A stretch of 24,066 nt of DNA from Chloromonas sp. AAM2 (taxonomy: Eukaryota; Chlorophyta; Chlorophyceae; Chlamydomonadales; Chlamydomonadaceae). The position numbers and the translations under genes are program-made. The notes beneath the pieces were generated by a model that had not been told where the DNA came from, ran no database searches, and was given only the letters and a program-made list of their open reading frames with translations. The stretch covers positions 2,688 to 26,753 of the forward strand of contig QAXH01000314.1 in the NCBI GenBank assembly GCA_004335635.1, in the 5' to 3' direction. Positions 1 to 10,651 of this stretch are shown here, one piece after another; position 1 is the first letter of the stretch, and each line of letters opens with the position of its first letter.

Positions 1-50
1 TTGACTGACACACAATGGTTCCTGGCGGTAATACAGACCTATTCACACAA

Positions 51-83
51 GAACTGTCCCAGAACTGGCAAACTTTTTTTTTT
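51..83 (-). repeat. Right end of the MITE-like family
   Basis: AACTGTCCCAGAACTGGCAA followed by ACTT and a T run, identical over 24 bp to the right end of the element at 13694-13892. If complete, the rest of this copy lies to the left of the window. Confidence 0.65.
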
Positions 84-116
84 CACGGGCCATGTGTTTT
101 TTTCACGGGCCATGTG
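77..116. repeat. 20-bp tandem duplication next to a MITE end
   Basis: TTTTTTTCACGGGCCATGTG occurs twice in a row (77-96 and 97-116), directly after the T run of the MITE end at 51-83. Confidence 0.85.
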
Positions 117-608
117 CAATCACGTTTTGTGTAACAGATTGCACGTGACCGTTATCATTTGCCAAAAATGGGTGCCTGATGAAGGTGGTTGGTTAATGTC
201 AGTAAGGAGCAAGTAAGGAGCATAGCTCCCACATACCTTGTGCTTGTTCAACATGAGAACAGTGTGCAGCAGTTCAAGCTCTGTGATCCAGATTCACGAT
301 GATCGGCTCCTGGTCACATCCAATTGCTGACAGCTGCTGCACGCATTCTGACAGCTATTGGCATCTTCTGCCTGCCATTGAGCCCTGTCCCCTGTCCCCT
401 CCACGTGGAGCCTCATGCAATGCAGTCTGGGCTGAGCTCACGCCGCTGAGCGTGCCTGCCACTGGCTCACAAATGATACGACAGCCTCATCCATTGGGCC
501 ACTACCTGTCTGCCATTGACGCGTGTCATCAATTAGCTCATTTGCTGTGAAAACCAGTGCGGACGAGAGAAGGCTACTGCAGAGGTCTCCATCCGTTGAC
601 CCCTCGGC

Positions 609-3187
609 TTACAGGTGCTGTGACAGCCATCCTGCCACGATGGTCAAGCTGACCATGAGCAGAGAGTACGAGATGTACCGCCCAGGGGTGTTGTAGTACT
701 CGGAGCCGAGGCCAGCGGAGGTGACAGTCTCAATGCTGCTGAGCCACGCCTGCAACCAGGGGTGAGAATGTAATATGACAAGAAGTCTTTTAATGGTCTC
801 CATGCTGCTCAGCCATGCCTACAGCAGTGTGCTGGAGTATCAGGGGGTTGTGGTGATGCCCGGATTGTGTAATCAATCGTAAAACTGGCCACTGACGCCT
901 GACTGTACTCATCCCATGTCGACTGGTGACGATGACGATGCTCTGCGTAGTGGTGCGGGCCCTGGGTACACTGCACAACTCACCCCATGCCGATGAATCC
1001 AACCAACTGCTCATGGTGGCCATGAAATTGCTGCATATGTAACGTTTATTGGCAGTGTCTACATGTATGAGCCCAGTACAACCCGCACATTCGTGCATTT
1101 TGGGTCGTTACGTTACAATAGTTTCGCAGTTACCTGGTAGGCCGGGTCAAGGAAGTTGAACGCCGCTCCCTCCCTGAGCTTGCGCATGTACAGTTCAGGC
1201 GGCACCACCTCCTGTGGTAGGCGCGTGAGGGCGCCCGACACCCACACGTTGGCACTCACGCGCACGCCCTCGTACGTTTCAACCTGCGGAACCGAGGACA
1301 GCATGGCATGAATGTGCTGAGAAGCGTAAGTCAAGCGGGGTGGTCTGCATGGGCCATGTGTCAAGGGAGTGCATGTCCTCATATGCAGGTATGCATGTCT
1401 GGGCCAGTAGAGCCAAGGGGTGAGGTGACTGATATTGCTAGCTTGCCTGTTCATTCGCCCGGTGCATTCACTTACCATTGTGTGCCTGTTGCACCTCACT
1501 CTTGAACCACCCTTCAAACCCGTCTTCACCCTGGCCACTTCCCCTCACATGCAGCATGCTCCAGCTCACACATCACTCGCCACTCACATCCATTTGAGTG
1601 AGGACATATCCCATGTCCCGCGACTCCATGAGCTTGAGATCAGCCGCTGGCATGCGGTAGAGCACGCCATGCACGCATGGCTGCCCCTGGGAGGCCTCCA
1701 GGCCCGGGGGGCGAAACCGGGGGTTGTGTCCCTTGGGCATTGCCTCTATTGTGGCATGACCTGAAGCAGACACAGGCGGTGAGGCTTGCGGTTAGTGTTA
1801 GGTTAGCGGCTGCAGGCAATGAATCGTGGCACACGCGATATGTCATTGACACATGTTTCTACGAGATATGAGAAGCAAGGGACACACGAATCGAAAAAAG
1901 GTATAATCTGACGTGCCTCTCCCTGAACCCAACAACTCAGGCAGACGTATGCGTGAAATTGTGACGAATGGGAACCAACAAAAGGCATGGCCTGAGCCAG
2001 ACATAGGATCAGGACATACGAGAACAGGCGTGAAGCAAGAAAGGGCACACGAGATTGGGCTTGCTTTTGAAAACAAAGCCTTTGGTAGCATGATCGTCAC
2101 AGGGCTCAAGGGCCACGCCCGGCACTTCCACTCACCGCCTCTATGCTTGAACACTAGCCGTACGCTTGGATCTACCACCTGCACAGCAGCATGCAACGAA
2201 ATCAGGGTGACTCTCAGGTGTTGCCACCAACCCCGTGGCAGTGGGGTGTCACGTCCTGTTCATCAATGGTTGCTGGCACCATCTGTCAGCCTTTACAGGA
2301 GAGAGAGGAGGGAGAGGTTGTCCTTGTGGGTGTGTAGAGGCTACCACTTACAAAGCATGGTTTGCGCAACAGGCTTCCCATCCTCAGCAGTACAGCAGAA
2401 TATGATTACACTTTGTAGGCTGGTGTACACGCGCTTATGCTGAACGCATGCCATGCCACATGCCTGGCAGCCAACAACTCCACACTGCCTGGCCTTGTCA
2501 GCAAATAGCCTGTTCACTTACAAAGGCAGGGTCTCGTGTGGCAACAGAAACGTCTCGTCGTGCTAGCGTTTCACAGCACATGTTGCCTCCGTAGCTGCAT
2601 GGCAAGGCGGGAGTTGCGGGCAGGACATGGGGAAAAGTGCATGTGGTGGCTGTGTGGCTTGCAGACTTCAGGTGTGAAGTTGGGAGCTCACAAGATTCGT
2701 AGTTTCACCAGGCACAGTACTTGAGTTGATTGTAAGGGCAATCTGAACACGAGGGCCAGCTGCATCGGGGCTGCCACCGAGTTCAGCATGTGATGTCATG
2801 ATGAATGGCCAGGGTTTGTTGGCAGCATGAAGTGTGCTGCCTGGCCCAGGGCGCCACATCAGAGAGAGATGCAGCTACTACACACCTGAATACCCAAGCC
2901 ATGGGTGTGTCAGTGTCAGGGGGCGCTGGAACGGTAGTTGTACGGACACCAGTCCTTGGGTACGCTTCTCCCTGAAAGTTGGGATTCCAGCCTCCTTGAA
3001 GCGTCAGACGCTCCTCGACAGACAGCTGAGCCGCTGTTCTGACGCTATGCCCGGCGCGTGTTGAGGAGGACTGCGTTGGTGGCTTGGGGGCGGGGCCTTG
3101 CGGATTAGACGCTGCTTTGATGATGAACCGATGCCGTGAGATGCCCTGGCGGCATGCAGTGCCTGTGCCATGCCTGGACAACTGCAT
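609..3187 (-). CDS. GGCT/AIG2-like gamma-glutamylcyclotransferase-fold protein with C-terminal membrane anchor (6 exons)
   Basis: Exons, minus strand: 3187-2886, 2594-2522, 2178-2136, 1760-1588, 1283-1134, 749-609. All junctions are GT-AG and keep phase, giving 293 residues from the Met at 3187. The same frame stays open to a Met at 3310 (334 aa); 3187 was preferred because the leader it gives (basic, S/T-rich, 'RHRFIIKAAS') looks like an organelle transit peptide. The split motif AWVFS-YGGN (residues ~97-105) sits where GGCT-like proteins carry YGSN or YGSL. It is followed by 'LVFKHRGG' (~133-140), 'HGVLYRM' (~170-176), 'MESRDMGY' and 'LYMRKLREGA', which match the family layout of substrate loop, beta-barrel and closing helices. 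Residues ~272-290 are hydrophobic just before the stop, suggesting a tail anchor. The family releases 5-oxoproline from gamma-glutamyl compounds; the Ser-to-Gly change and an Asp where the catalytic Glu is expected leave activity uncertain. Family call fairly sure, substrate unknown. Confidence 0.85.
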
Positions 3188-3586
3188 GGTTGATCGTAAA
3201 CCACTGCCTGGATTCCTCCGCTCGTACACAGCTGAGCTGAGCTGACAGAAGTCCAAGAAAATCCGAACACTGTTGCTGGGACTGTTCTGACAAGCACCAG
3301 GCTGGATCAATAGTGTTAGTGAGCCTGCTACACCGTTGGTGGACTGAGGAACTCTGTGAGAAGCTCTAGCGTTGGCCTGGCGTCCTTGCTACTTCACAAG
3401 CACGTTGAGGCAATATGACAAACAAGTATGAAAAGAATTCTCGCAGAATTGGCGTTGTGTCGATGCCCAAGCAACGCGGAGAAGCCACACGACGTCGGCA
3501 GTTACGCATGTCGGTTTTCACTCAATCGAACGAGAGGTCCTGCGATGTTCCTCCTCGGATGTTCCCTTCTCACAATGCACTTCAGC
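3188..3586. promoter_or_regulatory. Divergent promoter region between GGCT-like gene and GrpE gene
   Basis: The two genes are transcribed away from each other with at most 399 bp between their preferred start codons (117 bp if the upstream in-frame Mets at 3310 and 3428 are used). No clear TATA box was seen. A shared bidirectional promoter is inferred from the layout only. Confidence 0.4.
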
Positions 3587-6443
3587 ATGGCTCAGTCATC
3601 TGTAGCTTTGATGCGTCAGGTGCTCGCCCAATCCTCGAGATGCATATCGGAAGGTAGCGCAGCCTCGAATAGAGCCCAAGCTTGGGCCTGGGTCAAGCAG
3701 GTTGCTTGCTTGCATTCATCAGCACCATCCTGCACTTGCTCCTCTTGTGGTAGAGTGTGCGCTCTACCTCAGCTATCGGAGGCCTCGGCGCTGCCGTCAT
3801 CACAGCATGTAAGCCACGTAACAAGCTTCCAGCCGGCTGCCCAGAATAGGATGAGCTGGGGCAGCGTGCGCCACTTCGCCTCCGGGTCAGCGGAAAAGGG
3901 GAACAGCAATGGCGCGGAGGCTGCCCCATCAGAAGATGAGGCTACTCCATCTAAAGAGGGAGAGCAGCCCGAGAAGGGGGAGGCAGAGCAGCCAGAGGAG
4001 GCTCCCCAGCAGCTCAGTATTGAACAGCTTACATCTGAGCGTGCGCTGCTAGCAGCCCAGGTAGGCTGCATGCCCACAGATCACCCATGCGTCATAGATC
4101 AAGACGATCCATGCGCATCACAGCAGCAGCATGCACCACGATTGCACCTCTGCCATGATGGCCATCTATTCCCAAATGCATATCCAGTGCCAAATTTACA
4201 TGCAAGCATGGATGCGTTGCCGGACAAGTGGGGTCTGATGCATGACTTGACTTGATTTTCAATGCATGGCTGACCAGTGCGCCCATGCGCTCAGTCGTGT
4301 GTGTTTGTGTGCCATGGAGGGGTTGGGCAGGGGCGGCGATCTGGCCCGAAGCACCCCACCAATCAAAGACATGGTTGGGCACAATATGAAACCATCAGCT
4401 GTGCAAATCACAGGCAATCCAATGGGGACAGCAATTTATAGTCAAGTTGCACGTGCGATAGGCCTATGTTTCTAGCATGGACATGTTTGTTTGGATTTCT
4501 GAATGACATGATCCTCAGGCATAGCTCTTCAATTTGAACTGGAGGATTTCCTTGTTATTTTGAGCGGGGTGTTCATCACGTGTTGCCGGTTGACAAGCTA
4601 AGTATCATTACAGTATATCAGTTATACAGTTATAGTATTCTCAGACAAGCTTCACATGCAATTGGCTACGCCTACATGCCTAACTCGTGCAATTCAAATG
4701 GACGCAATGAGAGCAGCGCTTGCAGGCGCGCGCGGTGGTTTCACAGACGAGCCATTGATTCTTCATTGGCCTGTGTATCTAGCATCAACATGCGAGGAAT
4801 TTGAAATCAGCGGGATGATCATCACGTGATGCAGGTGGATAAGTTGACCGACCAGCTAAAGCGCAGCCTTGCAGAGATGGAAAACGTGCGCATGCGGACA
4901 GCACGTGATGTGGACTCAGCCAAGAAGTTCGCTGTGCAGGTGCGACGGAGGATCGCGTCATTGCACAGCATGCATGCAGAGCGGCTAGTGCTGCGCATGT
5001 AGCCAAACACCTAAACTGGGGCTCACATAGGGCATGCGAGCCTTGGCAATGTATGCTGACGGAGGATTTTGGTTCTGTACAGAGATCATGGCGTTACTGT
5101 TGCTGTTTTATGTCACATGGGCTTCAGTCGCGGAGGACTGCTCAGCGGGGGCAAGGGCAGGAGACAATCAGGACAACTGTAAACTTCATTGTAGCGCATG
5201 CATGCAAGGTGTCCTCTGCTGCGCTGATAGCCAAACAAAGGGACGTTGTAGAATGATGTTGCCGAGTTACTGCACGTCATAGCATGCAATTGAACAGGTA
5301 TGGGTGAGGTAAAGGCTGAAAAATCAAGACATGGATGGACGATCATCTACAGAGCACACATGCTGTGTAATACAGCCACCTTTGCCAGGCACACCTTTGC
5401 TGGGTCTTGTCATCTCAGGTTGCCAGCGTAGCTAACCTTCATGGTTTTCTGATTTGGTTTCCTGACATTCCGCACTGTTATTCACTCATACAGTTATGGA
5501 ACATTCCATTCATGTATTCTTCACATGTAAACTGTCTCTTCAGGGTTTCGTGAAAAACGTCCTTGACGTTGCCGACAACCTAGAGCGCGCCTTCGAGGCC
5601 GTGCCTCCCTCTGCCCTGGCCGAAGAGGGGGAGGCGTCGGACGCAGTTCAACTGCGCAAACTGCTCAAAGGACTCGTGGAGGGCGTGTCAGCCACACAAA
5701 GAATCCTGCTAAACGTAAGGGTTGTCTAACAAAGAGCTGGTAGTTGTAGCTGGTGGTTGCTTACTTCATGACTGTAGAAGGTAGGTAATCACCAGCCTTT
5801 TCAGCCAGCTGTGCTCCCTAGCTACAAACTGTACGCGTTCATGAATGTCAATCTCAGGTCGTACAAGTGTATAGGGTTATGATATGGTATCTTGCAATTG
5901 TCCTTGATGTGCCCTGTTTACTCCCGCATGCAGGTGCTCAAACAGGCTGGAGTTGAGCAGTACAATCCTTTGGGCGAGAAGTTTGACCCCAACATGCACA
6001 ACGCACTCTTTCAGATGCCTGACGCAAGCAAGGAACCAGGCACAGTGGCATCGGTTACCAAGGTGAGTGGCAGACAGATTTTCAGCACGCACACGCGGCA
6101 TATGAGTCAGCATCTGGGCTCAGGTTGTACTCAAGGTGTAGCACACAACTGACTGCTGAACGAACTTCTTCTTTACAATGGTCGGTGGGGCAGACGTGCA
6201 TGACAGGCTCGCAAAGGACTTGGAGCTTGATCAGTCCGTTCATGTGACAGCACATGCATGCACCCTCATCAGGCAGGACTGGTACACAAGGACATGGGAA
6301 GAATAGCTGTGGCAGGGCACACATGTCATCGCTGTTGCATTGTAGCACAGGCTGTTGTGTGCTGTCTTTCTTTGCAGCGTGGCTACAAGCTTCATGAACG
6401 CGTTATCCGACCAGCTGATGTGGGCGTGGTGGCAGCCCCGTAA
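3587..6443 (+). CDS. MGE1: GrpE-type nucleotide exchange factor, probably mitochondrial (5 exons)
   Basis: Exons: 3587-4060, 4835-4939, 5544-5714, 5934-6062, 6378-6443. All introns are GT-AG and phase 0, giving 314 aa. The frame is open back to a Met at 3428 (367 aa); 3587 was chosen because the leader MAQSSVALMRQVLAQ resembles a mitochondrial presequence. 'VRHFAS' (~94-99) resembles a matrix-protease site with Arg at -3 or -2. An acidic Glu/Pro-rich linker follows (~100-145), then the long coiled helix with the GrpE hallmark 'AEMENVRMRT', the four-helix segment 'NVLDVADNLERAF', and the C-terminal beta domain ('GEKFDPNMHNALFQMPD', 'GYKLHERVIRPADVGV'). GrpE releases ADP from Hsp70/DnaK; the mitochondrial form works with matrix Hsp70 in import and folding. 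The symbol follows the yeast/algal mitochondrial naming. A plastid form is possible but less likely given the leader. Family call is very secure. Confidence 0.95.
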
Positions 6444-7112
6444 ACTGGAAGAACAAACAAGAGCGAATATGCATTGACACCATGGGCGGATGGGCGGAGA
6501 ATATCAAGCATGCATGCACGGCGAGCTGAGGATGTCAAGCATGCATGGGTTCAACGACGGCCATACACTGCAGTTTAGGCATGCATGGGCGCTGTTGGCA
6601 CGTGCCAACATGCATGACTGCATGTGTGCAGTGGAGACTGAGTATGCTAGTATGTTGTGAAGCCGGTATGCTGCCTGCTTGCAGTGGAGCCCGAGTAGCA
6701 ACAGACAAAAGCGAGCTGATACGCACAGCCACAGCTGCTGCAGCTGCCATGAAGCCTGAAATATTGGCTGCCAGGTTCGAGAGTGTGAGATGTGGGTGGA
6801 GTGCAGGCTATGACAGTTCTGATTTGAACAGCGAGTACAGCACTTATCGGACATAAAGAGATATTGAAGCAGATGAGCGGATTGCTACAACACACATTGT
6901 GCCACCACACAGCATTAACATCACGAAAAAAATGGTTACAGCCTTGACAGCGTATGCACACTTTAATTTGTCACAGAAGTTGTTTAGGTTCTGAAGCTTT
7001 CAAGCGTCAGGTCGACGTGCATCCCGTTTCTTATGCAGGACCAGCTGCACAGTGAAACTGGGTTGCGTCCTCAGCAGGTTACGTCTTTCAATTTTTGGAG
7101 TTGCACACTTAA

Positions 7113-7117
7113 TGTAA
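7113..7117 (+). terminator. Candidate TGTAA polyadenylation signal for the GrpE gene
   Basis: The first TGTAA seen on the plus strand after the GrpE stop codon, implying a 3' UTR of about 0.7 kb. TGTAA is the known chlorophyte poly(A) word; usage here is inferred. Confidence 0.35.
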
Positions 7118-7195
7118 GCAAATGTGACATGGACATAATTAAGGAACGGTCTTGCTGCACCAGTTTGGCATGTGAACTGCCTGCAGTCATGAATG

Positions 7196-7200
7196 TTACA
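7196..7200 (-). terminator. Candidate TGTAA polyadenylation signal for the cyclin B gene
   Basis: Plus-strand TTACA (TGTAA on the minus strand), about 0.8 kb beyond the cyclin stop codon. It faces the GrpE signal at 7113-7117 from 78 bp away, so the two convergent transcripts could end almost back to back. Confidence 0.35.
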
Positions 7201-7996
7201 GGTCCCTTGCAGCGCTGCAGACAGCTCCGCCTGTTGACTAGGCTTGGCTTCATCTCTATTGTACAGGGCGGATTACATGGAGTTGCAACAGGCCTTGCCT
7301 GATCAGACGTGTGCTGACGAACACAACAGCTGCCCATTTATTGTGCAACTAATAGCCCTTGGGCGCCATCTGGGGAAACATACAACACGCAGGAATCAGA
7401 ACAGATCACGCAGCCATGGGCTCTCACTAAAGCATGTTCAGAAGTGGCCATTTTCTATCACATGGTTGCCGTATGTCCTAGCAGCAAGGAGCGAGCCTTG
7501 TTTGGCTCTGGCGAGCACGTCTGGCCATTGGGCGGGTACGAATCACAGTGAAAAGCAAATCACATTCGAAGTTAACCTTGATGAGATCAAGATCAGTTAG
7601 CAGAGCAGGATGAGTATGAGAGATTGATGAGCGTGTTTAGACAGGAATAAACACATCAGAGCAGCCTGGGAGCGTGTAATAAAGACAGAAGTGACAAAGT
7701 GACGGCCTAGCAAAAGGTTGCAGTGCCTAGCTCGTCCACAGGATGAATCAAGAAGCATGAACATCGCCTCACATTGTTTCCAGGAGCTGTCCGCATGCAG
7801 CAGGAGGCCCATTCACAAGCCATACTGACTGGCCTGTCAAAGCATGCGTGCTGGATCGCCAGCCTGACCACACACCATACACGCACAGGCATCATACGCA
7901 GCGTTTGTGCCGTGCAATCAACGCTGGACTGTCTATGCCTATGCGAGTTGCGCATGGCTTGCCTGTGCACGCACGCTCCCATCCCATGCTGCGCAC

Positions 7997-10281
7997 TTAG
8001 GCAGGCGAGATCACGGTCTCCTCCAGGACGGCGACAGGTGGCGGCGTGCCGGCCACCTCAAGCTGCTTGGGGTTCGAGTATTTCTTGAACACGGCGCTGA
8101 GCGAGTGGGTAGGCGCCTTCTGCATCAGCCTGACCAGCGCCTGTGCGCAGGGCAGGATGTCCGCGCGGGTGTACCCAGAGTGGCGCGCCAGGGCGTGTGG
8201 GTACGGGTCGGTCGAGCCCGTGGCGCGCATGGCAACGTACAGGGCTGCAGCAGAGCTCATGGAGTAGCTGTAGGACAGCATGCCAGCGTCAACCAGGGCC
8301 AGCTCAGTCAGGTAGGTAGCCAGGGTCAGCACCTGCGTTACAACAAGCAAACCAGTCAGCAGACATGCACATGCGTTGTTGAGACTGCAGTGACACAGAG
8401 CGTGTAGTTCACGTGTACACGTGGGGCAGCTGTGTCAGAATGTGACGATAGAATGTAGCGACAGAATGTGACGATAGTGAGCTGTGAGGCTGCATAGACC
8501 TGACTGAAGGGCAAGCATTCAACGTCAGGCCACACAACAGGCCCCTATTACAGACGCGTACAATAATAGCAGGACAGCTGAGTGGCAGATAAGCGCACCT
8601 TGCGGTCATTGCTGGCAGCCGTAGCCTTGATGAAGCGGGCCAGGAAGTTGTGTGAAGTGGGCAACGTGAGGTTGAACTGCAGCGTGTTGAGCATGAGCTT
8701 CTCCATCTGAAGAATCTGCTCACGTGTGTAGGCCTTGTCAGAGATGTAGACAAAGTCACGCACTTCTGGAGCCCAAATCTCCTCGTACTTGGAGCCAATC
8801 AGCATGGCAGTCACACCAACCTGCACATGACATTCACAGCAGAGGTTTGCAGTTGCATCTTGTGGCCCTGTGGTATACGAAGTCCCTGCTTAAGACAAAC
8901 AACAGTGTACGATGGGAGGATTGCCTGACTGACGCATGACACGTGCATGGCTGCCGCACTATACCGTACGCTAATGAAACGACTGGCGAGACGCACCAGC
9001 TGCAGGTTCTTGCGAGTGACAGCCTTGGTCTCCAGGAAGCGGTCGATGAGGTTGACTGTCAGGTACAGAGTCTCTGGCATCAACTACAGGTAGTGGCAGG
9101 AAAGTTACAGAGTTGAGCATGGCCAGGCACTGCCGATGCGCCTGCAATTGCACCCGATTGACTTGTGTCTGCAAACCGCCATTGTGTTGCTTGCCATCTC
9201 TGCCGCACCTTGAACTTCAGATGCACCTCCACCAGCCAATCAATCAGAATTGCACGCATGCGCTCGTTGATGTCGGACTGCATGCAAAAGAGACGCGACA
9301 GCTGAGGCATACTTGCGATAGAATGCAACCCTGGCAGCACACATTGCGTTGCGTAGGCCATCATCTCCATATCTTCCGTCAGCCCACACACTTGCCTGCC
9401 TTGACATGTACCCAGCTTGCACGCGGTACTTGGGCTCGATGCGCTTAAAGTACTGGTAGATGTCGTTCACGTACTCGCATGCTGCCAGAGGATTGTTCAG
9501 GTCGCTGGCTTGCTCAATGTTAGGCAGAGGAGAAGGGGGGGCGCACGAGATGGACTTTTTGGTGGAGACAGCTGCCTCGCTGCGTGACTGAAGCAGAGAG
9601 CTCATGCTGGGACCAGCGACCTGCTGACGAGCCATGGCCATGGTCTGGGAACGTGTGCGTCCAACAACCGTCTGTCCCTGGGCTGCTGCAGCAAGTTGCC
9701 GTGCTGGTGCATGTCCTGATGGAATGGCTTGGGGCTGCTGCTGCGCTGCCTCGGAAGCTGGCAATGGCTCCTTGCTTGAGGAACGCGTTGATGCAGCGCG
9801 AGGCTTTGTGGCGTCGGCTACCTGCAAACAAAAAAGTGAAACATTGTTGCATGGAGAGCCATCTGTTGACCATTGGGTGCCTGCCGGGCCCTCTTGGCAA
9901 GCGATGCTCCAGCACGGCGCACTGCTTACTGATAAATACATTCATGCGCTGCAAGAAGAGGACCGCGGGAGCTGGCTGGGTCAAACAGCTCTAAATTCCC
10001 AAGTTACCTTTGCTGCGCCATCCTTGCCCGCGACAGGCCGGCCGTTCAGAGGCCCCACAAGGTTGCTCATATCACCGAGAGGTGCCCTGTGTATCATGGC
10101 AAGGCAGGGTTGGTTAGCCGCTGCGCGTTCAAGGTTTTGCATGGGCTTGAAGTGTTTCGCACCTTCTCTTGCTGCCTTGCTGCAGAAGGCTCTGCCCAGC
10201 CTTGCCTGCAGCGGCACCCTTAGCGACATCCTTGGCTGCGTTCTCCTCCATGCCAATGGGCTGGCGTGCGGCGAAAGCCAT
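7997..10281 (-). CDS. CYCB1: B-type mitotic cyclin (7 exons)
   Basis: Exons: 10281-10163, 10086-10008, 9821-9396, 9277-9209, 9083-8997, 8820-8599, 8332-7997; together 445 aa, in phase throughout. The start at 10281 has a good context (AAAATGGC). Residues 40-48, RAPLGDMSN, fit the mitotic destruction box RxxLGDxxN and are assembled across intron 1. A Ser/Ala/Gln-rich, basic linker follows. The cyclin box begins with 'YVNDIYQYFKRIE' and 'MRAILIDWLVEVHLKF' (~215-230). 'HLKFKLMPETLYLT' is the B-type signature, unlike the A-type. 'GSKYEEIWAPEV' and the second cyclin fold in the last exon complete the protein. B cyclins activate CDK1/CDKB for entry into mitosis and are destroyed through APC/C at the D-box. 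Intron 3 (9395-9278) uses a GC donor. Length and motif order are normal for the family. The call is very secure; the number 1 in the symbol is by analogy with Chlamydomonas. Confidence 0.96.
8410..8423. promoter_or_regulatory. Double G-box palindrome CACGTGTACACGTG in cyclin B intron 6
   Basis: A perfect 14-bp palindrome made of two CACGTG motifs around TA. CACGTG is bound by plant bHLH/bZIP factors in general. Its position inside the last intron of the cyclin gene makes any function speculative. Confidence 0.3.
8437..8475. repeat. 13-bp tandem repeat, 3 copies, in cyclin B intron 6
   Basis: Three adjacent units of the type AGAATGTGACGAT, the middle one diverged (AGAATGTAGCGAC). It lies in the intron just downstream, on the plus strand, of the double G-box. 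Confidence 0.7.
9278..9395 (-). other. GC-AG intron (cyclin B intron 3)
   Basis: The exon ends CAG and the intron starts GCAAGT, the classic sequence of minor GC donors. It closes at TGCATGCAG. Splicing here joins 'AGYMSRQ' to 'SDINERMRAIL', exactly the expected cyclin-box continuation. No GT donor nearby gives this frame. Confidence 0.85.
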
Positions 10282-10651
10282 TTTGTTGCGAGTCAAACCC
10301 TGAGGCCTGAAGAAAGAGTTCTGATGCAGACAGTCAAGGAGAAAGGGGTATGTGGGCCGGACCGGGACCGTTCAGCTTTTGGAGCCGAACTGTTCCGAGC
10401 TGTCTGCCTTTCGACCTTATGAGCGAACCTTGGCACGTTTCCCAACCGTCAACCAAGCACGTGTTACATTAGAAATGGAATTTTTCGCAAACTTGAACGC
10501 TACTGGCTGTTGAATGCTTTGAACTAGGACAATCTACGAGGTCTTCGTACCGCCAAGCCTTGAAACGCTCAATCATGGCTCCTAGTGGTGTCTGGCGTGC
10601 ACCATGGTAGCGATTGCGCCAGTAATAAATCAATGATAGTCATTATCGTAA
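10282..10651 (-). promoter_or_regulatory. Cyclin B upstream region and EngB 3' region
   Basis: 370 bp between the EngB stop codon and the cyclin start, both genes on the minus strand. It must hold the EngB 3' UTR and the cyclin promoter. A minus-strand AACGG core (10372-10368), resembling the mitosis-specific activator element of plant G2/M genes, lies about 90 nt before the cyclin ATG. Plus-strand 10371-10390 also contains the imperfect palindrome TTCAGCTTTTGGAGCCGAAC. No TATA box was identified. Confidence 0.4.
10464..10468 (-). terminator. Candidate TGTAA polyadenylation signal for the EngB gene
   Basis: TGTAA on the minus strand about 185 nt beyond the EngB stop codon, a normal distance for a green algal 3' UTR. 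Confidence 0.5.

Larger units (their letters stand above)
1..608. other. Region downstream of the GGCT-like gene; no gene seen
   Basis: Apart from the MITE end and the 20-bp duplication, nothing with family motifs or good splice structure was found. It probably contains the 3' UTR of the GGCT-like gene, whose stop codon overlaps a TGTAA word. Confidence 0.4.
6444..7996. other. Convergent intergenic region (3' UTRs of GrpE and cyclin B)
   Basis: About 1.55 kb without a supportable gene. Open frames here are short and lack family motifs. The stretch is rich in GCATGC/TGCATG words (for example around 6506-6620) and holds facing TGTAA signals near 7113-7200. It is best read as the 3' UTRs of the two convergent genes. 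Confidence 0.5.
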
